From NCBI GenBank assembly GCA_030374735.1, contig JASCIV010000748.1, positions 1-12,913 of the forward strand: DNA of 12,913 bases, given 5' to 3'. The notes beneath the pieces were generated by a model. It made no database searches, had not been told where the DNA came from, and was given only the letters and a program-made list of their open reading frames with translations. The position numbers and the translations under genes were made by a program. How positions within the stretch are numbered: the stretch's first letter is position 1; the number at the start of each line of letters is the position of its first letter. The stretch comes from Gracilaria caudata. Its lineage: Eukaryota > Rhodophyta > Florideophyceae > Gracilariales > Gracilariaceae. Below are positions 1-7,929 of the stretch, piece after piece.

Positions 1-45
<45 letters not shown>
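1..45. repeat. Poly-G homopolymer at window edge
   Basis: Forty-five consecutive G residues begin the window, followed by a G-rich transition. The run has no telomere-like unit structure and abuts the sequence end. An artefactual G tail (for example no-signal calls in two-colour sequencing) or a homopolymer that ended the assembly is more likely than biology, although a real G tract cannot be excluded. Confidence 0.85.
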
Positions 46-46
<1 letters not shown>

Positions 47-911
47 AGGTGGGGAAGAACGGTGGAAGACAGCTGAGCACTCTGCAAACGAGTTGCAGAG
101 CGAAAAAATCTGGCTCGGTCACGTGCGCCGCCTGGCTTTGGATGGCCGTGCGCGCCGTGCAACACGTCACGTCGCTGGACGTATCCGTTGTCTATCGTTG
201 CCCTTTTCTGCTGCTGATGCTCCTTCACGAGCGTGGCATAAGAGCACTCGGCATCACGCAACGGAACCCTGTAAACAGTGGCAGCGGCTACAGCTCACGT
301 TTTCGACAAACTACTGCGTGTAACAGGATTTGTTGCTCAATGTTGGTACCTTACGATAATTATCGGTGGTGTTAAGAATTAGAGCACAGCTTCCACAATA
401 CAGAAGAAGAAAAGGGGTATTTGCAACAGATATCAAGGAAGAAGTCACTCTTTTATCGCTGCTCTTGTTGTTGTCTTCGACACCGTCGAATCGACAGTGG
501 TCGAGTGTTGTTTGTAGCATAACATGGCCCTTAGCCGTTGAAGCTGTTGGTTGACCGCTCCGAGACGACATTCTTGCACCCCTTCGTCACTGTTAAGGCC
601 TTGTTGTTGCTGATGTTTTTAGAAAGTTGCCGGAAGAAATGTTGGCCTTCCTAGCGAGAGAGCGTTTCTTTCAAACAGAAACGCTTGCAGGCTTAGTTCA
701 GATTAAGCTAAGTGTGCCTGTAAAAGAGTGTGTGAGAGAGAGAAAGACCGTTCCGACATTTGAGTTCTGGTTTGGTTGTCTACTGTTTGCTCTGCATTTA
801 CTTTGCAGGCCTTTCCTTGTGCGTTGACATTGGGTTGATTTTCCTTACCCTAGAGTGGCTGATAACGAAGGCTGATAACCATTTCTAGAAAAGCATTTCT
901 TTACCGTATTG
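46..911. other. Non-genic stretch, no recognisable gene
   Basis: Only short frames with no recognisable domain occur here on either strand, the longest about 108 codons. The sequence appears more AT-rich and less codon-structured than the genes to the right. A CT/GA-biased patch and a short direct repeat (gctgataac twice near 858-880) are the only structures noted. It is probably intergenic sequence downstream of the ENGase gene, or the edge of an unrelated locus. Confidence 0.6.
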
Positions 912-1002
912 GACACAAATGACGCTCACATGGTAGGGGGACAGGGGAACTGTAACACGGCATGTTCCCCCGTTCCCCTAACATGAGAACGCCATTTGTG
1001 TC
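912..1002. repeat. Long imperfect inverted repeat (foldback)
   Basis: Arms 912-950 and 964-1002 are 39 bases each and match in reverse complement at 33 of 39 positions by eye; one of the six mismatches is a G-U wobble in RNA. The loop is 13 bases (951-963). No clear target-site duplication flanks it. It could be a small MITE-like foldback, a structured RNA or small-RNA precursor hairpin, or a 3'-end element of the ENGase transcript, whose stop codon lies about 440 bp away. The class is not assigned. Confidence 0.8.
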
Positions 1003-1006
1003 GGTG

Positions 1007-1034
1007 TCGGCGATGACACCACTGTCATCGCCGA
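1007..1034. repeat. Perfect 12-bp hairpin with 4-nt loop
   Basis: tcggcgatgaca (1007-1018) is followed by ccac and its exact reverse complement (1023-1034). It starts four bases after the longer foldback ends, so two strong hairpins sit side by side. No function can be assigned from sequence. Confidence 0.85.
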
Positions 1035-1439
1035 TACCGCACAGATATGGCGTTTTTAGTCACATTCACGTTCACGCTTGTTATAACCGCCTCAAAAGGG
1101 AAAAACTACCTGTTGGTCTCTCTCTGGTTGGAGTTTCGAACCAAAAGCATGCGTCTATTCTACTTTGCTGGACCGTTGTTCCTCAAGTTGTTCAACTTAG
1201 TGGGGCTCCCTTGGTAGTGCTGTCGCCGTCATCTGAGATATGCATAGCACAACACTCGCGAGCATGGATTCATAACATTTTCCCTCAGCCAAACTTCTTT
1301 TCAACAGTCAGGAAACCCTTGGGTGTCTCCGTGCACCCTAATAAAAAGACTGCAACGAAAGAGGCTATCAACAACCGGCGTCCAAAATGTTGTCCTAGGA
1401 CCATCTCCAAGCTATTTCTATCTGTTGAACTACAAAAAG
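1035..1439. other. ENGase downstream region, no gene seen
   Basis: This stretch lies just downstream of the minus-strand ENGase stop codon and most likely holds its 3' UTR and terminator. A plus-strand open frame of about 197 codons (962-1555) crosses it, but begins inside the foldback, runs into the antisense of the ENGase coding sequence and shows no domain. No separate gene is supported. Confidence 0.55.
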
Positions 1440-4418
1440 CTACCATCGATCCGCCTCAAATCGCCTCCCCCCAATCCCGGCTCCCATCGTCCCATTCATC
1501 AAGTCGCTTGTTCTCCTCGTCACCTCCTCAACTCCACCCACGCTCTCCATTCTGAACATTCCCAGAAAAACAGCCCGTTTCTCCGCCACGCCGTCCTCCT
1601 CGCCCGCCATATTCCCCGCAGCCTTCATCAGCGCTGATTTCAAGTCCGAAATAACCACACTCGACCGAACGTTTTCCCCCTCCTCCGATTCGGACAGAGT
1701 GCTGCTTTTCCTCGCTACAATCCGCTTGTTCCCCAACATCTTGAGCACATCCTCAGGTTGTACAGACCCAGCCCCCCCACCAGCCGGCGTGCGCGACGGG
1801 CTCACGTATCTCGAGCCCTGACGGCTTGCCGCCAGCGATGCCGCAACACTCGCGTTCCTGGAAGCCGCTAAAGAGGCCGCAAGCGACCCCGCTCGACTCG
1901 AAGATCTCGAGCCATACCGCGACAGCGGTCGACTCCCAGCCGGTGTGCCAAACCGCGAACTAAACCTACTGATTGGTCGCGAACTCGCCGCCGACCGCAT
2001 TCCGTCATCCTCAAGTCCGCTAAAGTCAACATTGCCTTCCACAGCAAAGCTTGAAGCATAGCCAGCGCCAAAGCGCGTCGCATGTCGGGCGTTAGTCACC
2101 GTTTCGCCCGGCTCCTCACGACCACGCAGGTGCACCCCCGCCATATCTGGCGCCCCTGCAGCCAATCCCTTCCGCCCACCAAACGATTCGCGATATTTGC
2201 TTAGCAAACTCGCCCCGAACGCATCGCTACCACCGCTGTCACGGTTCCTAGGTTCGCGTTCATTCGGCGGACTGTTCCGTCTGGATGCAAATCGCGATCC
2301 CATTCGCGACGACAAGCGAGACGCAGTCGGCGACATGAAAGGTGACGGTAGGACAGAAACCGGTTGCGACGGCGGACCACCGGCAATCACTAGCACTTCG
2401 GAAAGACGCTGACCTGCAGTAATACTCGTATCAAGCTCAAATGATCTGGTGCACCATTCCGAAAAGCCTGGTTCAGGGTCCGGAGCGCCATGTGCCCGAT
2501 GCTCCTTGGTAGCGGCCACGACACTGACTTCGACAAACCTGCCGTGTAGTTGTATTCGAGGCGGGGAACGGGTGAGCCAGCCGGCCTTGGACCCGACCAG
2601 CATTACAGCATGTGCAGGAGAGGCAAACAATAGCAACAAGCCATACGCGGACGCCGCGGCAGCCGGATCATTTGCTTGCGCACATATTGTATACTGGATG
2701 GAGACCTTGACAGGTGATGAAAATCTCGAAGGTCGGACAGGAATGAGAAGGTTGGCCACAAACAAACGGAGAACAGAGAATGACCCAGTTAGCATTCTAG
2801 AATCAGAAAAGGAAAACTCAGTTTTGACGGAAGCGGAGCCGTTGAGCGCTTGTTCATGACTCAACGACATTTTCGCGGCGGTGACATCGCCACCCACAAT
2901 CACTTCGCGCATGAAGCTTGGCTGCACAGCCTGTTGAGCCATGTTGAAGTACGGTTCAACACTGTGCACAACCCCGTTCCTCATCTGCCTCGGACCCCAG
3001 CCTGGATCAAAGCACGTCTCAAACGGCAGCTGCATAAGCACAGCACGCTCACGATAATACTGCGCCACACACTCGCGTCCAAAGCGGCCTGCAGGCCCAG
3101 TCCAAAAGCGCTCATCCAGCTCACGCGGGTCCTCCACATTGGGCGGGCACTTCTCAACGGTCCACGCCGGCGCAAAGATAGCGGCAGAAGTACCGCCCTG
3201 CTTGATAGCGCGCAACGCAAGATGAGAATGAAAGCCGCCACCTCCAAAGGTGTTTCGGCCATGAACGTCAATGCCGGTCCACACATCGGTACGACGCGTG
3301 CCCGCCTTGACAGCAGACCGCACGGGCGCGTTACGATCCCAGCAATAGTTGGTGAACAGTGAGCCGGCGGCCTTAAAGAAGGGCTCATTTTCGGCGTTGA
3401 GCTCGTTCTGCCATGACAGCGCGCCATCTCGAGTGACGGAGTCAAACCAGATGACCTCCGACACAGGCCCGAGCAGCTTGCGAACGGCGCGCGTGAGATC
3501 GGCGACAAAGGCGGCGAGGTCCGAAGCTGCAGAGGAGCCGCCTTTGAGTGCGACTTCAACGTTAACAAGCCAGCCATCAAAGCCGTAAAACTTGGCGATA
3601 GAAGCAAGCTGGCGGGCAGCATGAGCTCTCGTTTTAAAGGATTGCAAAATCTTGGCGAGCTCGCGTTCACCGGCTTCCCACTCGAAGATGAGCGTGCCCA
3701 ACACGAGCGTGCCGTGGCGATGGGCGGCATGAATGAAACCGGTGGGCGGGATAGTGACACAGTAGTGAGAAAAGTACACAAAAACATCCACATACGCCCA
3801 ATGATTGAAGCGCCACATGGAATTGAGCTCACATTGATCGCCGCGCACGCCGTTAGCACTAGCCTCCCACTCATGGTAGGCGTCGCGGAAGTCGTGACAC
3901 AGCAACAACCTGGCGGGCTGCAAGCGTCTCAATGCCGACGACGATCCGCGCGAAGCTGGAATAGAAGCAGTATGCGCCACGCCGCCACGCACATAGCGGT
4001 GCACAAACGCGGCCGGCAACGGCACCGACGACACACAACGTGCATCCAGTCCCGTAGGTCTCCACTTCATCAAAGCGTCCACGTTCGTGAGCGGCACCGT
4101 GAAGCCCGCCTTCCTCTCAAACACGCGCATTTCCTGCACGTTACTGTGCTCCCGCACCACCACATCCTTCGCCCTCGCTCCCTGTGTCTGCTCCCTCCGT
4201 CTCACAAACGAAGATGAGCGCGACAGTGACCCAGAGGTCCTTGAGATTCGTCTCGGTAGCGATGAAAGGCCGCGCGTCAATCGCGTCGTGGCCTTCGTCT
4301 CATCATCCGCTCTCGTCGCTCGACCCGTCGCCGTCGCTGCGGCACCCGAAGCAGTAGCTGTCGGCGGCGGCGCGTTCCGCGCGCGCCGCTTCGCCTTGAG
4401 GGACAGTTCGCGCAGCAT
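1440..4418 (-). CDS. Cytosolic endo-beta-N-acetylglucosaminidase (GH85 family)
   Basis: A 992-residue protein of the eukaryotic ENGase family, which cuts the chitobiose core of N-glycans between the two GlcNAc units, acting on free glycans and misfolded glycoproteins in the cytosol. The GH85 barrel spans about residues 165-470. It begins with LLCHDFRDAYHEWE (172-185), followed by FVYFSH...VTIPP (213-225), VLGTLIFEW (239-247) and the catalytic stretch GFDGWLVNVE (279-288). N286 and E288 there fit the conserved Asn and acid/base Glu. WFDSVTRDGALSWQNELN (324-341) and IFAPAW (414-419) follow. A beta-rich region like the ENGase C-terminal module covers about 490-690. There is no signal peptide, fitting a cytosolic enzyme. 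The basic, Ser/Ala-rich first 95 residues and the last 300 residues (repeated SRxGSR/SRPLSR motifs, 700-880) are not standard family parts. ATG at 4418 is the only upstream start, because an in-frame stop lies at 4488-4490; Met97 is an alternative. Confidence 0.93.
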   Translation of the reverse strand: MLRELSLKAKRRARNAPPPTATASGAAATATGRATRADDETKATTRLTRGLSSLPRRISRTSGSLSRSSSFVRRREQTQGARAKDVVVREHSNVQEMRVFERKAGFTVPLTNVDALMKWRPTGLDARCVSSVPLPAAFVHRYVRGGVAHTASIPASRGSSSALRRLQPARLLLCHDFRDAYHEWEASANGVRGDQCELNSMWRFNHWAYVDVFVYFSHYCVTIPPTGFIHAAHRHGTLVLGTLIFEWEAGERELAKILQSFKTRAHAARQLASIAKFYGFDGWLVNVEVALKGGSSAASDLAAFVADLTRAVRKLLGPVSEVIWFDSVTRDGALSWQNELNAENEPFFKAAGSLFTNYCWDRNAPVRSAVKAGTRRTDVWTGIDVHGRNTFGGGGFHSHLALRAIKQGGTSAAIFAPAWTVEKCPPNVEDPRELDERFWTGPAGRFGRECVAQYYRERAVLMQLPFETCFDPGWGPRQMRNGVVHSVEPYFNMAQQAVQPSFMREVIVGGDVTAAKMSLSHEQALNGSASVKTEFSFSDSRMLTGSFSVLRLFVANLLIPVRPSRFSSPVKVSIQYTICAQANDPAAAASAYGLLLLFASPAHAVMLVGSKAGWLTRSPPRIQLHGRFVEVSVVAATKEHRAHGAPDPEPGFSEWCTRSFELDTSITAGQRLSEVLVIAGGPPSQPVSVLPSPFMSPTASRLSSRMGSRFASRRNSPPNEREPRNRDSGGSDAFGASLLSKYRESFGGRKGLAAGAPDMAGVHLRGREEPGETVTNARHATRFGAGYASSFAVEGNVDFSGLEDDGMRSAASSRPISRFSSRFGTPAGSRPLSRYGSRSSSRAGSLAASLAASRNASVAASLAASRQGSRYVSPSRTPAGGGAGSVQPEDVLKMLGNKRIVARKSSTLSESEEGENVRSSVVISDLKSALMKAAGNMAGEEDGVAEKRAVFLGMFRMESVGGVEEVTRRTSDLMNGTMGAGIGGRRFEADRW

Positions 4419-4574
4419 GGCCGCCCCCCCAACGCCACAACAACTCCATCCACCGCTCCCCCCAGCGGACGGCGCTGGCGACGCGAGCTAAAATGGCACA
4501 GCGGCCGCACGCAGCGCGAGTTGCGCCGCAGCACCGCGACGCGTGGCGCGAAAGAAGCGCCGTACTGACAGTGC
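4419..4574. promoter_or_regulatory. Short spacer between two tandem genes
   Basis: Only 156 bp separate the exopolyphosphatase stop codon from the ENGase start codon, both on the minus strand. This stretch must hold the 3' end of one transcript and the 5' UTR and promoter of the other, unless the two are co-transcribed. A C-rich run lies just upstream of the ENGase ATG (4420-4462 on the plus strand). No TATA-like element stands out. Confidence 0.45.
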
Positions 4575-5741
4575 TTACAGCAGCTGCAACGCGTCTCGAA
4601 CGAGCGGCAGCACGCGCTTCCTGCTGGCGAGCGCGTTGCGCTGGGCGAATCGCAACAGGGAGACAGCGGTGGCGGGCGCGTCGTGGTGGTCAAGAGGACG
4701 CGGTTGCCAGCCGACATCGTCTTCTTCCATTACGCGCGCGGCGATGGTGTTCGTCACCTTCGCGTCGCCGAACAAAAGCACCTCGCGTCCGGCGTCCGTG
4801 CGCGACAATACCAGTACTGCCGTCGCGTCGTTGCGTCGCGCCGCGCGCTCGATGCTCGCCGTTGGCACGCGCGACAACGGCGTGGGGATGGAACTCAGCA
4901 ACACGCGCACGTCGCCGTGCGTCACTTGTTTGGCGTCGCGTCGTAGCAAATCGTCCGCGGACAGTGCGCTCACATCGCGTCTCGCGTGCTGTAGAGTCGC
5001 GTGCCAGCGCTTGAGCTCGGTGCTTGAGAGTCGCGCGATGGCCGCGAGGAATTGGAGCGCGGCCACGTCACGCGATGTGGCGCGCGCGTTCGAGGCGGAA
5101 GCACCTACATCCAGTATGAGCGCTGCGAGCAGTAGTTTGGCCGCATCGGAAGGAAGTTGGTGTTCGCCGTCACGTGCCACTTCCGCTACCAGCGTGGCGC
5201 ACGAGCCGACAGGCGCGATTGTGCGCGGCGACACTTGTGTATGATGACCCTCGTCGCGATGATGATCCACAATGCCCACCACATTAGGTCGCAGAAATGA
5301 CGCAGAAGCCGACACTTCGTTATGATCCACCAGCACCAGCTCGCACTGCGACGCCCCTTCTCGTTCCTCCGGCAGACATCGTAGACTGTCCTCCATCACG
5401 CCGCACTCGGCCAACGCGAGACGCGCATCCTGTCGTAGCGTCAGTTCGTCGCGCGCGATGTGCAGCATCGGTACCACAGTGCCTTGCTCGCGTGTGAGGA
5501 ATGCATACACCACGCTGCTGGCGATCGAGTCCAGATCGCTTGCCTCGTTTCCCAGAACGATACGCGTCGCGCGTTTGTCGCGTACTCGTTGCACATACGC
5601 GCCGAGCGCGCCTTGGCTCGTGATCTCACGCGCGGACATGCTGTGGCCACGCCGCCTTCGGGCAAGCGACGAGCCGTGCGGAAGCAAGTGTCGCAGCGGA
5701 ACAAGTCTCGACACGAACGAAGCCCGTCTAGCACCAAACAT
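4575..5741 (-). CDS. DHH-family exopolyphosphatase / prune-like phosphoesterase
   Basis: A 388-residue protein of the Ppx1/prune class (DHH plus DHHA2 domains), Mn/Mg-dependent enzymes that release phosphate from polyphosphate, pyrophosphate or nucleotide substrates. The metal-site motifs occur in order: GNEASDLDS (64-72, D69 and D71), LVDHN (D139), VGIVDHH (D159-H160-H161), GSCAT (179-183) and ILD (D211). The DHHA2 substrate domain fills about residues 245-388. Residues 1-34 are Arg/Ser/Leu-rich with no acidic residues, resembling a mitochondrial presequence, before Met35 (5639). Translation from Met35 would give a protein without it, allowing dual localisation. The open frame extends upstream of 5741, but only through a TTG codon, so the first ATG is used here. 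Its length is near that of yeast Ppx1. Substrate preference cannot be read from the sequence. A decayed partial copy lies at 7930-8680. Confidence 0.93.
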   Translation of the reverse strand: MFGARRASFVSRLVPLRHLLPHGSSLARRRRGHSMSAREITSQGALGAYVQRVRDKRATRIVLGNEASDLDSIASSVVYAFLTREQGTVVPMLHIARDELTLRQDARLALAECGVMEDSLRCLPEEREGASQCELVLVDHNEVSASASFLRPNVVGIVDHHRDEGHHTQVSPRTIAPVGSCATLVAEVARDGEHQLPSDAAKLLLAALILDVGASASNARATSRDVAALQFLAAIARLSSTELKRWHATLQHARRDVSALSADDLLRRDAKQVTHGDVRVLLSSIPTPLSRVPTASIERAARRNDATAVLVLSRTDAGREVLLFGDAKVTNTIAARVMEEDDVGWQPRPLDHHDAPATAVSLLRFAQRNALASRKRVLPLVRDALQLL

Positions 5742-6149
5742 ACTCCCTGCCTTCCCGGGTCCACAGCAGCAGAGCAATCACTATTCAGGGACAGAACCCA
5801 ATTTCTGAACGTTTTCGGAGGTGTCGCGCATCTGCTGATCCACGTTGCTTCTTCTCTCTCTCAGTAATAAGGTCTCATTCATTCATTCTCTCTCTCTTTT
5901 CGACTGCGCTATTTCACGTGTAGCTACTATTTGTGCTGTGTCGAACAGGAACATCATGTTGCGCTGTATAGGTTAGAATATGCACTGAAGATAAAGCAAG
6001 TGTTACTCTTCTCTTAATCGCGAGAGCAGTAGCTTTATGGAAAGGCAAGAAAACAAAGACGCCCGAGTTCTGATGCATATTCTATGGAGCGAACGCGGTT
6101 GCTGGCTGCCTACTAGAACAAAGGTAGCGGCCGAGGCCACTCTACACAC
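5742..6149. other. Intergenic: phosphatase promoter / flavodoxin 3' end
   Basis: This 408-bp gap lies between two minus-strand genes. It should contain the exopolyphosphatase promoter and 5' UTR and the flavodoxin 3' UTR. It holds CT-rich simple sequence (5851-5862 and 5887-5900) with an attc-type repeat, and a palindromic CACGTG core at about 5916-5921. Its left part (5764-5830) resembles 8756-8845, beside the decayed phosphatase copy. No coding frame is credible. Confidence 0.6.
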
Positions 6150-6824
6150 CTAGATTCCCGCTTCTTGCTTGAGCTGGCTGCACCAGGTTTGGACGCGACC
6201 CTCCGTGTCATCACCTGCATTAACGTGGTCCAGCGCCAAACCAAGGAACTTTCCGTCCCTGACTGATTTGCTATATTCGAATTCGCATTCATCCGGGGTT
6301 GTATAGCCGATCATCTTTGCTCCCTTCCCTTGGAAACAATCGTGCATTTCTTCGATGGCATCACAAAAATTGTCGCCGTAACCGATTCCGTCTCCTAGCC
6401 CGAAGACAGCCACAGGAACACCATCAAGTTTTACGCTTTCAAGCTCGTCATACAAAAACTGATCCCATTCGGTGCCAGTGCGTTCGGAATCAGCATCGGT
6501 ATTCCAGGTCGGCGCGCCAACGATCAGTGCTTCGTACTCGGCGAAGGCGCTCGGTTTTACATCAGAAACGAGCTTTGGCTCATCTGCGCTGTCCCCAAGG
6601 TACTCCTTGCACATCGAAGCAACCTCTTGCGTGTTTCCGGTGATGGTAGAATAAAAGATGCCGATGGTCATGCATGGGGACGCAATTAGGCGCTGCACGC
6701 GACGGCTTTTCTGAAGACTGACTCGCTGTGGTCGATCCACGAATGATGTGGCGCGTACATTGTGGACCGATGCGCGAGACGGATGCGATGAAATGGGAGT
6801 GAAAGTACTGAAAGCTACACTCAT
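6150..6824 (-). CDS. Plastid-targeted long-chain flavodoxin
   Basis: A 224-residue FMN electron-transfer protein that replaces ferredoxin in photosynthetic electron flow when iron is scarce. Residues 1-51 form a Ser/Arg-rich, acid-poor leader with an early Phe (MSVAF), as in red-algal plastid transit peptides. The mature domain starts near Met52 (about 172 residues, normal for algal/cyanobacterial flavodoxins). The phosphate loop STITGNT is at 59-65, the Trp of the first FMN-stacking loop in APTWNTDAD is W107, and the Tyr of the second in GLGDGIGYGDNF is Y149. The long-chain insertion and the conserved KFLGLALD stretch (192-199) are present. ATG at 6824 is used because it yields the leader. 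No intron is needed. Iron control is expected from family biology, but no iron-responsive element was recognised. Confidence 0.97.
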   Translation of the reverse strand: MSVAFSTFTPISSHPSRASVHNVRATSFVDRPQRVSLQKSRRVQRLIASPCMTIGIFYSTITGNTQEVASMCKEYLGDSADEPKLVSDVKPSAFAEYEALIVGAPTWNTDADSERTGTEWDQFLYDELESVKLDGVPVAVFGLGDGIGYGDNFCDAIEEMHDCFQGKGAKMIGYTTPDECEFEYSKSVRDGKFLGLALDHVNAGDDTEGRVQTWCSQLKQEAGI

Positions 6825-7032
6825 ATTGCCGTAACCGGATGGGGAGGGAAACTTTGTAAAAACGGATGATGTCGAGGGTAGCGGCGGTCGTTCCAGGATG
6901 TGATGGTGGTTGACATGATGGCTCCGACCGGAGGCGAGTCCTTAAAGCTCGACCCCCGTTGATTAGAGCATGTAGTATGAAAAACACCTCGGGGGCGGCC
7001 GAGATCTTCCGGAGATGAAGAGCGCCGTGTAG
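6825..7032. promoter_or_regulatory. Upstream region of the flavodoxin gene
   Basis: This lies immediately 5' of the minus-strand flavodoxin start and should carry its 5' UTR and promoter. No canonical TATA box or known iron-response motif was recognised. It ends at the degenerate tandem repeat, which may bound the functional promoter. Assignment rests on position only. Confidence 0.4.
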
Positions 7033-7340
7033 TATTCACACAAAGACGAGATCGAGGCGGCTCCAATACTGGATAGATTGAAGCTTGTCAGTGACCCTTG
7101 CGAGTGCATGGCGTTCCACAGGAAGCGGCACGACTGCCGCACGAAAACGATAGCAAAGACGGGATCGAGGAGGCCTCGATAGGTCAAAAATTTTCCGAGA
7201 GGCGTGGAAGGAGCACGACTGCCGCACGAAAACGTTCGCAAAGACGGCATCGAGGCGGCCCTGATAGACCAAAGCTAAAGCTTTAGCTTTTCCCACTTGC
7301 GAGGAAGGAGCACGACTGCCGCACGAAAACGTGTGACGGA
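7033..7340. repeat. Degenerate tandem repeat, about 85-97 bp units
   Basis: A unit beginning gcacgactgccgcacgaaaac recurs at 7128, 7213 and 7310 (spacing 85 and 97 bp). The first two copies continue with caaagacgg.atcgagg.ggcc. A diverged partial copy (caaagacgagatcgaggcgg, from 7041) precedes them, and the last copy breaks off near 7340. Minus-strand frames across it read as repeated FVRQSC-type peptides, but no sustained gene is present. It is best described as an old minisatellite upstream of the flavodoxin promoter. Confidence 0.85.
7271..7290. repeat. Perfect 20-bp palindrome
   Basis: aaagctaaagctttagcttt is identical to its own reverse complement. It sits inside the second full repeat unit, exactly where that unit is longer than the previous one, so it looks like an addition to that copy. 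It could be a dimeric protein-binding site or a by-product of slippage; nothing in the sequence decides between these. Confidence 0.85.
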
Positions 7341-7929
7341 TGAGGCAGTTACGCGTGCCACTGGGCGCTCAGATTGTTTCTACAGCAGGTTATAGATGTA
7401 TATATATCAGTCCACCACACTCGAATGCACGCCTAGTTAAGAACGGCCCCAGGGCATCCACCAAGCCGCTCTCTGCTGTCTGGTTTCTCGCTATCTTGAG
7501 GACAAGATCATAAAGTTACCTCAACTCTTGATTTCGTCCATCAAGCGTTGCAGAGTACCAAGCTTGACATGTAGAGTCAATTGTACATTGTACACCTTCG
7601 AGCACAAGTGCGAACTCGAGTTCTTCAGTAAACTTCATCTTGGCCTCAAGTCCAATGCCGTCGTACTGGGCAAACCGATCGTCATGGACTTTCGAATTTG
7701 ATCTAGACCCAAAACAAGGCCAAATCTACGTGAAGACGGCGTCTTGAAGACTCTTCACCGAAGTTCAGAGCAGAGTTGTACACGGCATCTGCGAAGAGAA
7801 GTGCCACTCCTCTTGTCTTCTCTATTGTTTCATAGCTGAGAAACTACATGAGGGTGTGCTTAATTATCTGTCCAGCCCATGCCGGCCCACGGCACCAAGA
7901 TCTATCGAGACGGTTTTGCTCGACGCTTG
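7341..7929. other. Non-genic stretch with an orphan open frame
   Basis: No known gene is recognised. On the plus strand a frame stays open from just after a stop near 7438 to a stop near 7701 (about 85 codons), with no ATG near its beginning. The minus strand also has an open frame of about 60 codons over much of the same bases, ending near 7517. Neither shows a motif I can name. This could be the eroded flank of the duplicated phosphatase segment, a transposon relic or chance. Confidence 0.45.

Noticed and set aside
1..45. Telomere
   Set aside because: A pure G run has no repeating telomeric unit.
1110..1150. tRNA T-arm-like ggttcgaaa on the minus strand
   Set aside because: The flanking bases do not form the 5-bp T stem and no acceptor or anticodon arm could be found.
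962..1555. 197-codon plus-strand open frame
   Set aside because: It starts inside the foldback, overlaps the antisense of the ENGase coding sequence for over 100 bases and has no domain or coding-like composition.
2197..4491. Several plus-strand and alternate-frame open reading frames over the ENGase gene
   Set aside because: They are antisense or shifted readings of a GC-rich gene whose minus-strand frame is long and matches GH85 throughout.
7128..7340. CRISPR-like spaced repeats
   Set aside because: The copies resemble each other across most of the unit, not just in a short repeat with unique spacers; spacing is uneven, and the genome is eukaryotic.
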